Assembly: GCF_024508335.1 (NCBI RefSeq)
Contig: NZ_CP101988.1
Span: forward strand, 2,232,001-2,296,000
Direction of reading: 5' to 3'
DNA length: 64,000 bases
DNA from: Cellulomonas chengniuliangii
GTDB lineage: Bacteria > Actinomycetota > Actinomycetes > Actinomycetales > Cellulomonadaceae
Under the pieces are notes generated by a model. The model had not been told where the DNA came from and ran no database searches. It worked only from the letters and a program-made list of their open reading frames with translations. Each line of letters starts with the position of its first letter. The stretch's first letter is position 1. Shown piece by piece: positions 17,919 to 31,934 of the stretch. A program made the position numbers and the translations under genes.

Positions 17919-19523
17919 TCAGCGTCCGAGGAACTTGCCCAGCGCGCCCAGGTCGACCGCGGACGGGTCCACGGACTCCGGCTCCTTCGCGCCCAGGCCG
18001 AAGGCGGAGCCCTTCGGCGCCGGGGGCGCGATGCCGGCCGCGCGCTCGGCGGCGAGCCGCTCCTGCTCGGCGCGCTTGGCCGGGTTCCCCGACTTGGCCG
18101 CCTTGCCCTTGCGCTTGGGCGGCGCGGCCACCCGGCCACGGGACTTCTTGCCGCCCATGCCCGGCAGGTTCCCCATCCCGGGCATCGGCATGCCCCCGGA
18201 GCGCGCCATCTGCCTCATCATCTTCTGCGCGCCGGCGAACCGCTCGAGCAGGCCGTTGACGTCGCTCGGCGACGTGCCGGACCCCGCCGCGATGCGCGCG
18301 CGGCGCGAGCCGTTGATGATCTTGGGCGTGCGGCGCTCGGCGGGCGTCATCGAGCGGATGATCGCCTCGATCCGGTCGACCTCGCGCTCGTCGAAGTTGT
18401 CCAGGGCCTCGCGCATCTGGCCCATGCCCGGCAGCATGCCCAGCATCTTCTTCATCGAGCCCATGTTCTTCATGGCCTGCATCTGCTGCAGGAAGTCCTC
18501 GAGCGTGAAGTCCTCGCCGCTCGCGATCTTGCCGGCCATCGCCTCGGCCTGGTCGGCGTCGAACGCCTTCTCGGCCTGCTCGATCAGGGTGAGCACGTCG
18601 CCCATGTCGAGGATGCGCGAGGCCATCCGGTCCGGGTGGAACACCTCGAAGTCGGTGAGCTTCTCACCGGTGGAGGCGTACATGATCGGCCGGCCGGTCA
18701 CCGAGGCGACCGACAGGGCCGCGCCGCCGCGCGCGTCGCCGTCGAGCTTGGAGAGCACGACGCCGGTGAAGTCGACGCCGTCGGCGAAGGCCTGCGCGGT
18801 GGCGACCGCGTCCTGGCCGATCATCGCGTCGATGACGAACAGGATCTCGTCCGGCTGCACGGCGTCGCGGATGTCCGCCGCCTGCGCCATGAGCTCGGCG
18901 TCGACGCCCAGGCGGCCGGCGGTGTCGACGATCAGGACGTCGTGCTGGCGGGCCTTCGCCGCGGCGAGGCCCTCGCGGGCGACGCCCACGGGGTCGCCGA
19001 ACCCGGGGTCGACCTCGCCGTGTCCCTGGTTGCCCGGGTGCGGGGCGAAGACGGGCACCCCGGCCCGCTCCCCCACGATCTGCAGCTGGGTGACGGCGTT
19101 GGGGCGCTGCAGGTCGGCGGCGACGAGCAGCGGCGTGTGCCCCTGCTCGCGCAGGTGCAGGGCCAGCTTGCCCGCGAGCGTCGTCTTGCCCGCGCCCTGG
19201 AGGCCCGCGAGCATGATCACGCTCGGCGGGTTCTTCGCGAGGCGCAGCGGGCGGTTCTCGCCGCCGAGGATCGCCACCAGCTCGTCGTTGACGATCTTGA
19301 CGACCTGCTGGGCGGGGTTGAGCGCGCCGGAGACCTCGACGGACAGCGCCCGCTCCCGGACGGCCCCGGTGAAGGCGCGCACGACGGGCACGGCGACATC
19401 GGCGTCGAGCAGCGCACGGCGGATCTCGCGCACGGTGGCGTCGATGTCCGCCTCGGACAGGCGCCCCTTGGTGCGGAGGTTCTTGAAGGTCGACGTCAGT
19501 CGGTCGGACAGGGTGGCGAACAC
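17919..19523 (-). CDS. ffh: Signal recognition particle GTPase Ffh
   Basis: The SRP54 protein that delivers nascent membrane proteins to FtsY. The 534-residue protein has the N-domain (1-90) and the G-domain with P-loop GLQGAGKTT at 108-116. DTAGRLGVDAEL and TKLDG-type (SKLDGDARGG) motifs follow. The Met-rich M-domain contains signal-peptide/4.5S RNA motifs (MKNMGSMKKMLGMLPG, RRARIAAGSG). A C-terminal tail rich in Lys/Pro/Ala follows GMGNLPGMGGKKSRG. The start is GTG at 19521-19523. It lies 27 bases after glnD and is followed by the amidohydrolase. Confidence 0.96.
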   Translation of the reverse strand: MFATLSDRLTSTFKNLRTKGRLSEADIDATVREIRRALLDADVAVPVVRAFTGAVRERALSVEVSGALNPAQQVVKIVNDELVAILGGENRPLRLAKNPPSVIMLAGLQGAGKTTLAGKLALHLREQGHTPLLVAADLQRPNAVTQLQIVGERAGVPVFAPHPGNQGHGEVDPGFGDPVGVAREGLAAAKARQHDVLIVDTAGRLGVDAELMAQAADIRDAVQPDEILFVIDAMIGQDAVATAQAFADGVDFTGVVLSKLDGDARGGAALSVASVTGRPIMYASTGEKLTDFEVFHPDRMASRILDMGDVLTLIEQAEKAFDADQAEAMAGKIASGEDFTLEDFLQQMQAMKNMGSMKKMLGMLPGMGQMREALDNFDEREVDRIEAIIRSMTPAERRTPKIINGSRRARIAAGSGTSPSDVNGLLERFAGAQKMMRQMARSGGMPMPGMGNLPGMGGKKSRGRVAAPPKRKGKAAKSGNPAKRAEQERLAAERAAGIAPPAPKGSAFGLGAKEPESVDPSAVDLGALGKFLGR

Positions 19524-19550
19524 CGCTGGATCCTCACGCTCTTCTCGGGA

Positions 19551-21332
19551 TCACGGACGTCCCAGCGTACCTGCCGCCTGCGCCGTCAGGTCGTCGACGA
19601 GCCGTGCCCGCCACGCCGTCCAGGTGGCCGGGCCCGCCGCGGTCGCGTCCGCCTCCGTGAGCGCCCGCAGCAGCTCGAGCAGGTCCAGCCGCCCGTCGAC
19701 CGCGTCGAGCAGGGCCGCGACAGTCGCAGGATCGTCCGGATCAGCGGTGGTGGCGAGGTCTGCGAGGGTCAGGTGGTGCCGCACCAGGCGCGCCACGTCG
19801 GCGGCGTCCTGGTCCTCGAAGCCCATCCGCGTGACGATCGGCCCCGCGAGCCGGGCGCCCTCGGTCGAGTGGTCCCCAGCGCCGGGGCGCTTGCCGATGT
19901 CGTGCAGCAGCGCCGCGAGCAGCAGCACGTCGCCCCTCGCCACCTGCCGCCGCGCCTTGCCCGCCAGGGCCACCGTCTCGATCAAGTGCCTGTCCACCGT
20001 GTGCCGGTGGATCGGGGAGCGCTGGGGGCGGTTGCGCACGGCCGCCCACTCCGGGATCCACGTCGTCACGACGCCCGACAGGTCGAGCGCCTCCCAGACC
20101 GGCGTCTGCGCGTGCCCCGAGCCGAGCAGTTGGAGCAACGACGTCCGCGCCGCCTTGGGCCAGGGCGCCTCGAGGGCCGGGGTCTGCATGAGGCTCGCCA
20201 CGGTCACGGGAGACAGCGTCAGACCGGTGCGCGCCGCGGTGGCCGCGGCGCGCAGCGAGAGCAGCGGGTCCTCGCTCGGGCGGGCGTCGACCGCGAGCAC
20301 GATCTCCCCGTCGTGCTCGACCAGCCCCTCGCCCACCGGCCGCAGGCGCGGGGGCGTGCGCCGCCCGCGCACGAGCATCGGCTTGCGGGCGGGGCGCTGC
20401 AGCGCCTGCCGGGCGTTGCGCACCGTGGTGTCGAGCGCGTACGAGATGATCCGGCCCGACTCGGCGAGGCTCGCGAGGAGGTCGTCGCGGTCGTCGAAGC
20501 CCGTCAGCGCCGCCACCTCGTCTTGATCGGCGAGCAGCAGCCGGTTGGTGTGCCTGCGGGTCACCACCTGGAGGGCGTCGCGGACGTCCAGCAGGTGGTC
20601 GTAGGCCTTGTCGACCGCTCCGTGCGGCCGGTCCGTGAGCCAGGTCGCCGCGAGAGCAGACAGCACCACGGCGTCCCGGATGCCGCCCCGGGCCTCCTTG
20701 AGGTCCGGCTCGATGAGGTAGGCGAGCTCGCCGTGCCGCTCAGCGCGCTGCCGCGCCGTGGCCAGCAGCTCCGGGAGCCGGCGCCGGGCCGCAGATCGCC
20801 AGTCGGCGAGCAACGCGGACTGCGCGTGGTGCACCACGAGCGGGTCCCCCGCGACCGGCTGCAGGTCCAGCAGGCCCACCGCCGCGGGAAGGTCCCTGGA
20901 GGCGACCTGGCGGCACTGCGCCACCGAGCGCACCGCGTGGTCCAGGTCGAGCCCCGCGTCCCACACCGGGTACCAGAGGCGCTGCGCGAGGTCGGCGACC
21001 TCGTCGGCGCTGTGCCCCCGCCCCTCATGCACGAGCAGCAGGTCCAGGTCGCTCATCGGGCTCGCGTCGCCGCGGCCGATGCTGCCCACGGCGCCCAGCG
21101 CGATGCCCGTCAGCTCCCCGCCCGTCGCGTCCTGCCAGAGCTCGGCGAGTCGGCGGTGGACGAGGTCGACGACGGCACGCCGTCGGGCGGCGCCCTCATG
21201 GCCCGGTCCGGTGAGCTGGGCTGCGAGGTCGAGCCGTTCAGCCTTGAGGTCCCGCACCCCGATCGCGGGGCGCGGGACCTCGGCAGACCCGTCCTCGGCC
21301 GCGCCCCCCGCGGGCGGCCTCACGTGTCTCAT
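19551..21332 (-). CDS. glnD: PII uridylyl/adenylyltransferase GlnD, lacking ACT domains
   Basis: GlnD modifies the PII protein according to nitrogen status. The nucleotidyltransferase motif [19 protein letters not shown] is at about residues 83-101. The GlnD_UR_UTase region ([14 protein letters not shown]) is around 215. An HD phosphohydrolase motif [13 protein letters not shown] with the upstream HTVDRHL lies near 460-480. The protein ends at 593 residues soon after the HD domain, while classic GlnD is about 800-900 with two C-terminal glutamine-sensing ACT domains. None is seen here and no frameshift is evident. It is third in amtB-glnB-glnD, typical for Actinobacteria, where GlnK is adenylylated. 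Confidence 0.92.
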   Translation of the reverse strand: MRHVRPPAGGAAEDGSAEVPRPAIGVRDLKAERLDLAAQLTGPGHEGAARRRAVVDLVHRRLAELWQDATGGELTGIALGAVGSIGRGDASPMSDLDLLLVHEGRGHSADEVADLAQRLWYPVWDAGLDLDHAVRSVAQCRQVASRDLPAAVGLLDLQPVAGDPLVVHHAQSALLADWRSAARRRLPELLATARQRAERHGELAYLIEPDLKEARGGIRDAVVLSALAATWLTDRPHGAVDKAYDHLLDVRDALQVVTRRHTNRLLLADQDEVAALTGFDDRDDLLASLAESGRIISYALDTTVRNARQALQRPARKPMLVRGRRTPPRLRPVGEGLVEHDGEIVLAVDARPSEDPLLSLRAAATAARTGLTLSPVTVASLMQTPALEAPWPKAARTSLLQLLGSGHAQTPVWEALDLSGVVTTWIPEWAAVRNRPQRSPIHRHTVDRHLIETVALAGKARRQVARGDVLLLAALLHDIGKRPGAGDHSTEGARLAGPIVTRMGFEDQDAADVARLVRHHLTLADLATTADPDDPATVAALLDAVDGRLDLLELLRALTEADATAAGPATWTAWRARLVDDLTAQAAGTLGRP

Positions 21333-21354
21333 CTGATCTGTTGAACCGTCCTGC

Positions 21355-22994
<1,640 letters not shown>

Positions 22995-23076
22995 GTGGAT
23001 CGCTCTCCCCTCGCCAGCCGGACGGCCGGTCGAGTCCCACTGTCGGCGAGCGGCATTTCCAGGAGGAGCGGAGTGT

Positions 23077-23092
23077 GTTACGGCGATGTGAC
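23077..23092 (-). promoter_or_regulatory. Candidate GlnR box upstream of amtB
   Basis: The minus strand reads GTCAC-N6-GTAAC, close to the actinobacterial GlnR consensus GTnAC-N6-GaAAC. A further GAAAC lies about 30 bases upstream. It is about 83 bases before amtB in the expected regulatory position. Confidence 0.6.
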
Positions 23093-23125
23093 AGCGGCCC
23101 CGCGAGGGTAAACGTTGCGTTTCCG

Positions 23126-23161
23126 CCTGGACGGACGCCCAGACTCAAGCGTCCGTCCAGG
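23126..23161 (-). terminator. Hairpin terminator after ftsY
   Basis: Perfect 13-base arms (23126-23138 and 23149-23161) with a 10-base loop begin 16 bases past the ftsY stop. It separates ftsY transcription from the amtB operon. Confidence 0.8.
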
Positions 23162-23176
23162 TGGCGACGGGTGCTG

Positions 23177-24406
23177 TCAGTCGCCGAGGAGCCCGTCGAC
23201 GAACGCCTCGGGGTCGAACGGCGCCAGGTCGTCAGGGCCCTCGCCCAGGCCGACCAGCTTCACCGGCACGCCGAGCTCGCGCTGCACCGCGATCACGATG
23301 CCGCCCTTGGCGGTGCCGTCGAGCTTGGTCAGCACGATGCCGGTCACCCCGGCCACCTCCGCGAAGACGCGCGCCTGGTTGAGGCCGTTCTGCCCGGTGG
23401 TGGCGTCGAGCACCAGCAGGACCTCCGACAGCGGGGCCTCGCGCGTGATGACCCGGGTGATCTTGCCGAGCTCGTCCATGAGCCCGGCCTTGTTCTGGAG
23501 CCGCCCGGCCGTGTCGACGAGCACCACGTCCACGCCCCGGCTCACGCCCGTGCGCACCGCGTCGAACGCGACGGCCGCGGGGTCCGCGCCATCCCGCTCG
23601 GAGCGCACGGTGGGCACCCCCACCCGCGAGCCCCACGTCTCGAGCTGGTCGGCCGCAGCAGCGCGGAACGTGTCGGCGGCGCCCAGCACCACCGTGCGCC
23701 CCTCCGCGACGAGCACCCGCGCGAGCTTGCCGACGGTGGTCGTCTTGCCGGTGCCGTTGACGCCGACGACCAGCACGACGGCGGGCGACGTGGACGGCTC
23801 GCCCTCGGCCGGCGCGGCGCCGTCGGCCGCCGCGCGCGGCGTCGGAGCCGTCGCGAGGGAGCGGTCCAGCGAGGGGTCAACGAGGGCGAGCAGCTGCTCG
23901 CGGAGCATCGCCCGGACGTGTGCCGGCTCGCGGACGCCCTGGACGCGCACCTGGGTGCGGAGCGCGTCGATGAGCTCTCCGGACGGTCCGGCGCCCACGT
24001 CGGCGAGCAGCAGGGTCTCCTCGAGCTCGTCCCAGTCGTCCTCGGTGAGGTGGTCGCGGGAGAGCACGGTGAGCAGCCGGGCGCCCAGCGGCGACCCGGA
24101 CCGGGAGAGCCGGTCGCGCAGCCGGGCCAGCCGGCCCGTGGCCGGGGCGGGCGTCTCGACCGGGGGCGCCTGCGAGAGGTCGGGGAGCTCCTCCACCTCG
24201 GCGCCAGGCGCCTCGGGCTCTGCCTCGGCTGGGCGGGGCTCGACCAGCGTGCCGGTCGAGGAGGACGCGCCCTCGGGGCGGGAGCGAGTCGCCGCCTCAT
24301 GGTCCGAGTCGGTCGAGCGCCGCCGGCCGACGAGCACGGCTGCCGTCGCGATCGCGATGATCGAGGGCACGCCGACGATGAGCGCAGTCAGGATGTCGTT
24401 GTCCAC
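23177..24406 (-). CDS. ftsY: SRP receptor FtsY
   Basis: The membrane-associated GTPase that receives SRP-ribosome complexes. The 409-residue protein has an N-terminal transmembrane anchor (residues 5-28), unlike E. coli FtsY, and an acidic Ala/Pro/Glu-rich linker to about residue 90. The NG domain follows: P-loop VGVNGTGKTTT, VLVDTAGRL and LTKLDGTAKGG. The start is GTG at 24404-24406. It sits between smc and the amtB operon, as in other Actinobacteria. Confidence 0.96.
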   Translation of the reverse strand: MDNDILTALIVGVPSIIAIATAAVLVGRRRSTDSDHEAATRSRPEGASSSTGTLVEPRPAEAEPEAPGAEVEELPDLSQAPPVETPAPATGRLARLRDRLSRSGSPLGARLLTVLSRDHLTEDDWDELEETLLLADVGAGPSGELIDALRTQVRVQGVREPAHVRAMLREQLLALVDPSLDRSLATAPTPRAAADGAAPAEGEPSTSPAVVLVVGVNGTGKTTTVGKLARVLVAEGRTVVLGAADTFRAAAADQLETWGSRVGVPTVRSERDGADPAAVAFDAVRTGVSRGVDVVLVDTAGRLQNKAGLMDELGKITRVITREAPLSEVLLVLDATTGQNGLNQARVFAEVAGVTGIVLTKLDGTAKGGIVIAVQRELGVPVKLVGLGEGPDDLAPFDPEAFVDGLLGD

Positions 24407-24460
24407 GCGGTCAGTCTCTCAGCAATCGTCCAGGACGCGAGGCGCGCCGGACCGGCCCGT

Positions 24461-24817
24461 TCAGGCGGAGCGCTTGCCCAGCCACGGCACCGTGCGCGCC
24501 GCCTTCTCGCGCGCCTTGGCCAAGGTGTCGGTGATGTCGTCCGCGCGGAGGTAGGCGTCCTCGTCGACCGCGGTGGCCTGGAGGAACTCGTCGAGGCGCA
24601 CGTCCACCGGCTCCGCCTGCGTCGGCTGGCCCGCCGAAGCGCCGCGGTCCCCGCGGCGTCCCACGAGGTGCAGCACGCCGTGCCGCAGGTCTTCGAGTCC
24701 TGATCGCAGGCCCCGCTGCTCGGACTCCTCGCCGGGGCGGGGCGCGACGCTGGCCACCAGGATCACCGCGGCCCCGGCGACGAACGCGATGATGGTCCAC
24801 ACCACGACAGCAGTCAT
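24461..24817 (-). CDS. Small single-pass membrane protein of unknown function
   Basis: A 118-residue protein with one N-terminal transmembrane helix (TAVVVWTIIAFVAGAAVILVA, about residues 2-22) and a charged cytoplasmic tail containing DEFLQATAVDEDAYLRADD. I do not recognise the family. The ATG at 24815-24817 lies exactly 6 bases after a GATACT hexamer and has no Shine-Dalgarno, suggesting a leaderless transcript. An upstream-extended frame adds 23 residues without support. It lies between smc and ftsY and could be co-transcribed with ftsY. Confidence 0.75.
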   Translation of the reverse strand: MTAVVVWTIIAFVAGAAVILVASVAPRPGEESEQRGLRSGLEDLRHGVLHLVGRRGDRGASAGQPTQAEPVDVRLDEFLQATAVDEDAYLRADDITDTLAKAREKAARTVPWLGKRSA

Positions 24818-24911
24818 CACCCCAGTATCGGTGGGACCGCCGGAGCCCGGCGCCCAGGGTGCGCATGGGCGGCAACCGCCACACAACTTTCACATCCCGG
24901 CGCCGGGGCGC

Positions 24912-27900
24912 TCAGGACAGCGCGCTGGGCGACTCCTCGCGCATGCGCTGGCTGATCACCGTGGTCACGCCGTCGCCACGCATCGTCACGCCGTAGAGCG
25001 CGTCGGCGATCTCCATCGTGCGCTTCTGGTGGGTGACGACGATGAGCTGCGAGTCCTCCTGCAGCTCACGGAAGAGCCCCAGCAGCCTGCCGAGATTGGC
25101 GTCGTCGAGCGCCGCCTCGACCTCGTCCATGACGTAGAACGGGCTGGGCCTGGCCTTGAAGATCGCGACGAGCAGCGCGACGGCGGTGAGCGAGCGCTCC
25201 CCGCCGGAGAGCAGCGACAGCCTCTTGACCTTCTTGCCGGCCGGCCGGGCCTCGACCTCGATGCCCGTGGTGAGCATGTCGCCCGGGTCGGTCAGCACCA
25301 GGCGGCCCTCCCCGCCGGGGAACAGCCGCGGGAACACGCGGTCGAACTGCTCGGCCGTGTCACGGTAGGCGTCCGCGAAGACCTGCTCGACGCGCTCGTC
25401 GATCTCCCGGACGATCTCGAGGAGGTCGGCGCGGGACCTCTTGAGGTCGCCCAGCTGCTCGACCAGGAACTGGTGCCGCTCCTCGAGCGCGGCGAACTCC
25501 TCGAGGGCCAATGGGTTCACCCGCCCGAGCTGGGCCAGGGCGCGCTCGGCGGCACGGAGCCGCTTCTCCTGCTCGGCGCGGACGTAGGGGACCTCGTGGG
25601 GCTCGTCCTCCCCGGGCTCGGCGCCGGGCGGGCGCACCACGGGCACCGACCGGTGGGGCCCGAACTCGTCGAGCAGCACCTGGGGGTCCAGCCCCAGGTC
25701 CTCGACGGCCCGCGCCTGCAGCTGCTCGACGCGCAGCAGCTGCTGGGCGCGGGCCACCTCGTCGCGGTGCGCCACGTCGGTCAGCTCGGCGAGCTCGCGC
25801 GAGCGCGTCTCGACCACCGCGCGGACCTCGGCCAGCGCGGCGTCGCGCTCGGCGCGCTGCGCCTCGGCGGACTCGCGCTCGGCCGTCGCGCGCCGCAGCG
25901 AGCCCTCCAGCAGCACGAGCGCCCGGTGTGCTCCCTCGCGGACCGCGCCGGCGATCTGGGACTGCCGGGCCCGGGCCCGAGCGCGCTCGGCGGCCCTCTC
26001 CCGGGCCGCACGCTCGGTGCGGGCCGCACGCTCAAGCGACTCGGCCCGCCCGGACAACGCCCGCGACCTCTCCTCGCTAGTCCGCAGCGTCAGCCGCGCC
26101 TCGGTCTCCCGCGCCCGGGCGGCTGCGGCCGCCTCCGCGGCGCGGTCGCGCTCGGCGGTCCCCGCGTCGATCGACGCCTCGCTCTCGGCCGGCTCCTGCT
26201 CGGCCACGGCCAGCCGCTCGGTGAGCTCGGCGAGCTCCGCGGCGTCGGCCGCGAGGGTCGCCGTCGCGGTGTCGAGGGTCGCCTGGACCCGCGCGGCCTC
26301 GGCTCGTGCGGCGCGCGCGGTGGCGCCGAGGTGCCCGAGCTGCTCGGCGACCGCGGCCAGCGCCGCGTCGGACTGGTTCAGGCGCTCGAGCGTCTCCTCG
26401 TAACGCGCGCTCGCCTCCTCCTGGGCGGCACGGGCGCCGACGAGCTCGCCGCGGGCCTTCTCAGCGGCGGCGGTCGCACGGTCGGCGTCCCCGCGAGCCT
26501 GGTCGAGGGCCGCCTGCAGGTGCAGCGCGCTCGGGGCGGTCGCCGATCCGCCGGACGCGTGGCTCCGCGCCAGCAGGTCGCCCCCGCGGGTGGCGACCAC
26601 CAGGTCCGGGTGCTCGGCGACGAGCGCGCGCGCCACGGCGAGGTCGTCGACGACGACGACTCCGGCGAGCAGCCCTTCGACCGTGCTCCGCACCGCGGCC
26701 GGCGCCTGCACCAGGTCGATCGCCCGATCGGCGCCGGGCGGCAGCTCCGGCAGGCCTCGCCCTCCCGCGGAGCCGGCGATCAGGATGGTGGCGCGGCCGG
26801 CGTCCTCCGTGCGCAGCAGGCGGATCGCGTCGACCGCGGAGTCCACCGACTCGACGGCGACCGCGTCGGCGAGGCGCCCGAGAGCCGCCACGATGGCGTC
26901 CTCGTCCCGAGGCGCGACGCTCAGCAGTGCCGCCACGGAGCCGATCGCGCCGTGCAGCACCTCCGAGGCCAGCAGCGAGCCCGCGCCGTCCTTGCGGGTC
27001 AGGCTGAGCTCGAGGGTCTCGATGCGGGACTCGAGCGCCCCGCGCTCCCGCTCGGCCGCCGCGACGGCCTCGGTAAGCTCCGCGACGCGGGCGTTCGTGG
27101 CCTCGACCGCGTCGGCCGCCGCCTCGTGCTCGGCGTCGAGCCCCTCCTCGCCCTCTTCGACTCCCGCGACCTGCGACTCCAGGACGGTGAACTCCGTCGC
27201 CGCCTGCTGCCCGCGGCGCTCGGCCTCCGCGAGGGTGGCCCGCAGTCGCCCGATCTCGGCCTCGGTGGCCTCGAGCCGGCTGCGCCGTGCGCCGACCTGG
27301 CCCGCGAGCCGCGCGAGCCCCTCCCGGCGGTCGGCGGCGCCGCGCAGCGCCGTGGCGAGTGCCTTGTCGGCGGCGCTCGCGGCGGCCTCGGCCTCCTGGC
27401 GGCGTGTGACGGCGGCCTCGAGGGCCGTGCGCGCCACCTCCACCTCGGCGGCCAGCTCAGCCTCGGCAGCCCGCACCCGCTGGGCCTGTGCCGCGAGCTC
27501 GTCGGGGTCGGCGCCCGTGCCGCGCTCGGGGCCAGCGGAGCCCAGCAGGCGGACCCGCTCGCCGGCCAGCGTCTCGACGCCGCGCAGGCGCTCGCGCAGC
27601 GCTGACAGCCGGTACCAAACGTCACTCGCCTCGCTCAACGCGGGCGCGGCCTCCGACGCGGCACGCTCGAGGGCCGCGAGCCTCTCGCGCGCCTCGACGA
27701 GGGACGCCTCGACCTCCGAGCGCCGGGCCCGGAGCGCCGACTCGTCGGCGAGCTCCTGCTCCAGGGTGGCCGTGAGCTGGGCAAGGTCGTCCGCGAGCAG
27801 CCGGGCCCGCGAGTCCCGCAGGTCGACCTGGACCACCTGCGCCTTGCGGGCCACCTCGGCCTGGCGGCCCAGCGGGCCGAGCTGGCGGCGTATCTCGCTG

Positions 27901-28484
27901 GTCAAGTCGCCCAGGCGCACCAGGTTCGCCTGCATCGCGTCGAGCTTGCGGAGCGCCTTCTCCTTGCGCTTGCGGTGCTTGAGGACCCCGGCGGCCTCCT
28001 CGATGAACCCGCGGCGCTCCTCCGGGGTCGCGCGCAGCACCGCGTCGAGCTGGCCCTGGCCCACGATCACGTGCATCTCGCGGCCGAGGCCCGAGTCGGA
28101 CAGCAGGTCCTGGATGTCGAGCAGACGGCAGCCCTGGCCGTTGATGGCGTACTCCGAGCCGCCGTTGCGGAACAGCGTCCGCGAGATCGTGACCTCGGTG
28201 TACTCGATGGGCAGCGCGCCGTCGGTGTTGTCGATCGTCAGGGCCACCTCGGCCCGCCCGAGCGGCGGCCGTCCGGACGTCCCGGCGAAGATGACGTCCT
28301 CCATCTTGCCGCCGCGCAGCGACTTGGCGCCCTGCTCCCCCATGACCCACGCGAGCGCGTCGACCACGTTCGACTTCCCCGAGCCGTTCGGCCCGACGAC
28401 GCAGGTGACGCCCGGCTCGAAGTTCAGCGTCGTCGCCGAGGCGAACGACTTGAACCCCCGCAGGGTGAGGGTCTTGAGGTGCAC
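24912..28484 (-). CDS. smc: Chromosome partition protein SMC
   Basis: The condensin ATPase that organises and segregates chromosomes, working with ScpA/ScpB. The 1190-residue protein has the N-terminal ATPase half with Walker A GPNGSGKSN at residues 31-39. A long coiled coil leads to a hinge at about 490-645 (KDGAGSLLASEVLHGAIG to LLARSHASGG), and a second coiled coil follows. The C-terminal half carries the signature LSGGERSLTAVALL and Walker B FYVMDEVEAALDD. It starts with GTG at 28482-28484, preceded at exactly 6 bases by TAGTCT, so it is probably leaderless. Confidence 0.97.
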   Translation of the reverse strand: MHLKTLTLRGFKSFASATTLNFEPGVTCVVGPNGSGKSNVVDALAWVMGEQGAKSLRGGKMEDVIFAGTSGRPPLGRAEVALTIDNTDGALPIEYTEVTISRTLFRNGGSEYAINGQGCRLLDIQDLLSDSGLGREMHVIVGQGQLDAVLRATPEERRGFIEEAAGVLKHRKRKEKALRKLDAMQANLVRLGDLTSEIRRQLGPLGRQAEVARKAQVVQVDLRDSRARLLADDLAQLTATLEQELADESALRARRSEVEASLVEARERLAALERAASEAAPALSEASDVWYRLSALRERLRGVETLAGERVRLLGSAGPERGTGADPDELAAQAQRVRAAEAELAAEVEVARTALEAAVTRRQEAEAAASAADKALATALRGAADRREGLARLAGQVGARRSRLEATEAEIGRLRATLAEAERRGQQAATEFTVLESQVAGVEEGEEGLDAEHEAAADAVEATNARVAELTEAVAAAERERGALESRIETLELSLTRKDGAGSLLASEVLHGAIGSVAALLSVAPRDEDAIVAALGRLADAVAVESVDSAVDAIRLLRTEDAGRATILIAGSAGGRGLPELPPGADRAIDLVQAPAAVRSTVEGLLAGVVVVDDLAVARALVAEHPDLVVATRGGDLLARSHASGGSATAPSALHLQAALDQARGDADRATAAAEKARGELVGARAAQEEASARYEETLERLNQSDAALAAVAEQLGHLGATARAARAEAARVQATLDTATATLAADAAELAELTERLAVAEQEPAESEASIDAGTAERDRAAEAAAAARARETEARLTLRTSEERSRALSGRAESLERAARTERAARERAAERARARARQSQIAGAVREGAHRALVLLEGSLRRATAERESAEAQRAERDAALAEVRAVVETRSRELAELTDVAHRDEVARAQQLLRVEQLQARAVEDLGLDPQVLLDEFGPHRSVPVVRPPGAEPGEDEPHEVPYVRAEQEKRLRAAERALAQLGRVNPLALEEFAALEERHQFLVEQLGDLKRSRADLLEIVREIDERVEQVFADAYRDTAEQFDRVFPRLFPGGEGRLVLTDPGDMLTTGIEVEARPAGKKVKRLSLLSGGERSLTAVALLVAIFKARPSPFYVMDEVEAALDDANLGRLLGLFRELQEDSQLIVVTHQKRTMEIADALYGVTMRGDGVTTVISQRMREESPSALS

Positions 28485-28490
28485 GCGTAG

Positions 28491-28496
28491 AGACTA
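28491..28496 (-). promoter_or_regulatory. Leaderless smc promoter (-10 TAGTCT)
   Basis: The minus-strand order is TAGTCT, 6 bases, GTG start. There is no Shine-Dalgarno. The spacing places the transcription start at or next to the start codon; the -35 is weak. Confidence 0.55.
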
Positions 28497-28588
28497 GGCG
28501 GTGGACGCCCCGCACAGGCCTGGTGACGACGCGACCCGCCGCCCCGGAGGACAGGCGGGCCGCGTGGCGGGCGAGGGGGCGGAGACGA

Positions 28589-29023
28589 TCAGAGGCCGGG
28601 GAACCAGAGCTTGATCTCGCGCTCGGCCGACTCCGGGGAGTCCGAGCCGTGCACCAGGTTCTGCGTGACGGCCAGGCCCCAGTCGCGGCCGAGGTCGCCG
28701 CGGATCGAGCCGGGGGCGGCGGTCGTCGGGTCCGTGGCGCCGGCGATGACGCGGAAGCCCTCGATCACCCGCTCGCCCTCGGCGACGACCGCGAGGACCG
28801 GGCCCGAGGCCATGAAGTCGACCAGCGGGCGGAAGAACGGCTTGCCCTCGTGCTCGGCGTAGTGCTCGGCGAGCAGCGCCTCGTCGGCGGTGCGCAGCTC
28901 GACGGCCAGCAGGGTGTAGCCCTTGGCCTCGACGCGGCGCAGGACCTCCCCGACGAGCCCGCGGCGGACCCCGTCGGGCTTGACCAGGATGAGAGTGCGC
29001 TCGGTGTGGGGTGCGTCAGTCAT
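28589..29023 (-). CDS. ndk: Nucleoside diphosphate kinase
   Basis: Ndk balances NTP pools by phosphate transfer through a phosphohistidine. The 144-residue protein has the TLILVKPDGVRRG start of the fold and active-site H125 in NLVHGSDSPESA. The length is normal. The ATG at 29021-29023 lies 6 bases after TAGGGT without a Shine-Dalgarno. It is the downstream neighbour of DUF4233, as in most Actinobacteria. Confidence 0.97.
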   Translation of the reverse strand: MTDAPHTERTLILVKPDGVRRGLVGEVLRRVEAKGYTLLAVELRTADEALLAEHYAEHEGKPFFRPLVDFMASGPVLAVVAEGERVIEGFRVIAGATDPTTAAPGSIRGDLGRDWGLAVTQNLVHGSDSPESAEREIKLWFPGL

Positions 29024-29029
29024 GAGCCG

Positions 29030-29035
29030 ACCCTA
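29030..29035 (-). promoter_or_regulatory. Leaderless ndk promoter (-10 TAGGGT)
   Basis: TAGGGT, then CGGCTC, then ATG on the minus strand. The same 12-mer TAGGGTCGGCTC precedes the GTG of the gene at 39425 on the other strand. Confidence 0.55.
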
Positions 29036-29077
29036 TCGGCGTCGACAAGCCCCTGAGCAGGCCCTCGGCCCGCGGCC

Positions 29078-31891
<2,814 letters not shown>

Positions 31892-31897
31892 GGGGCG

Positions 31898-31930
31898 AAA
31901 TATTACACAGACTGCAAATTTCTGCGAGAA
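31898..31930 (-). promoter_or_regulatory. AT-rich promoter/operator of the tetR-MFS operon
   Basis: An AT-rich island in GC-rich DNA between the dhaM stop and tetR. On the minus strand it contains GCAGAAATTTGC (interrupted palindrome), then GCAGTCTGTG and a TAATAT -10-like hexamer 14 bases before the GTG. It is the likely TetR binding site. Confidence 0.5.
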
Positions 31931-31934
31931 GTGC

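Noticed and set aside
17793-21344. Plus-strand open frame of 1183 codons antisense to ffh and glnD
   Set aside because: Low-complexity Arg/Ala/Gly/His translation typical of the antisense of a high-GC gene; both minus-strand genes have clear conserved motifs.
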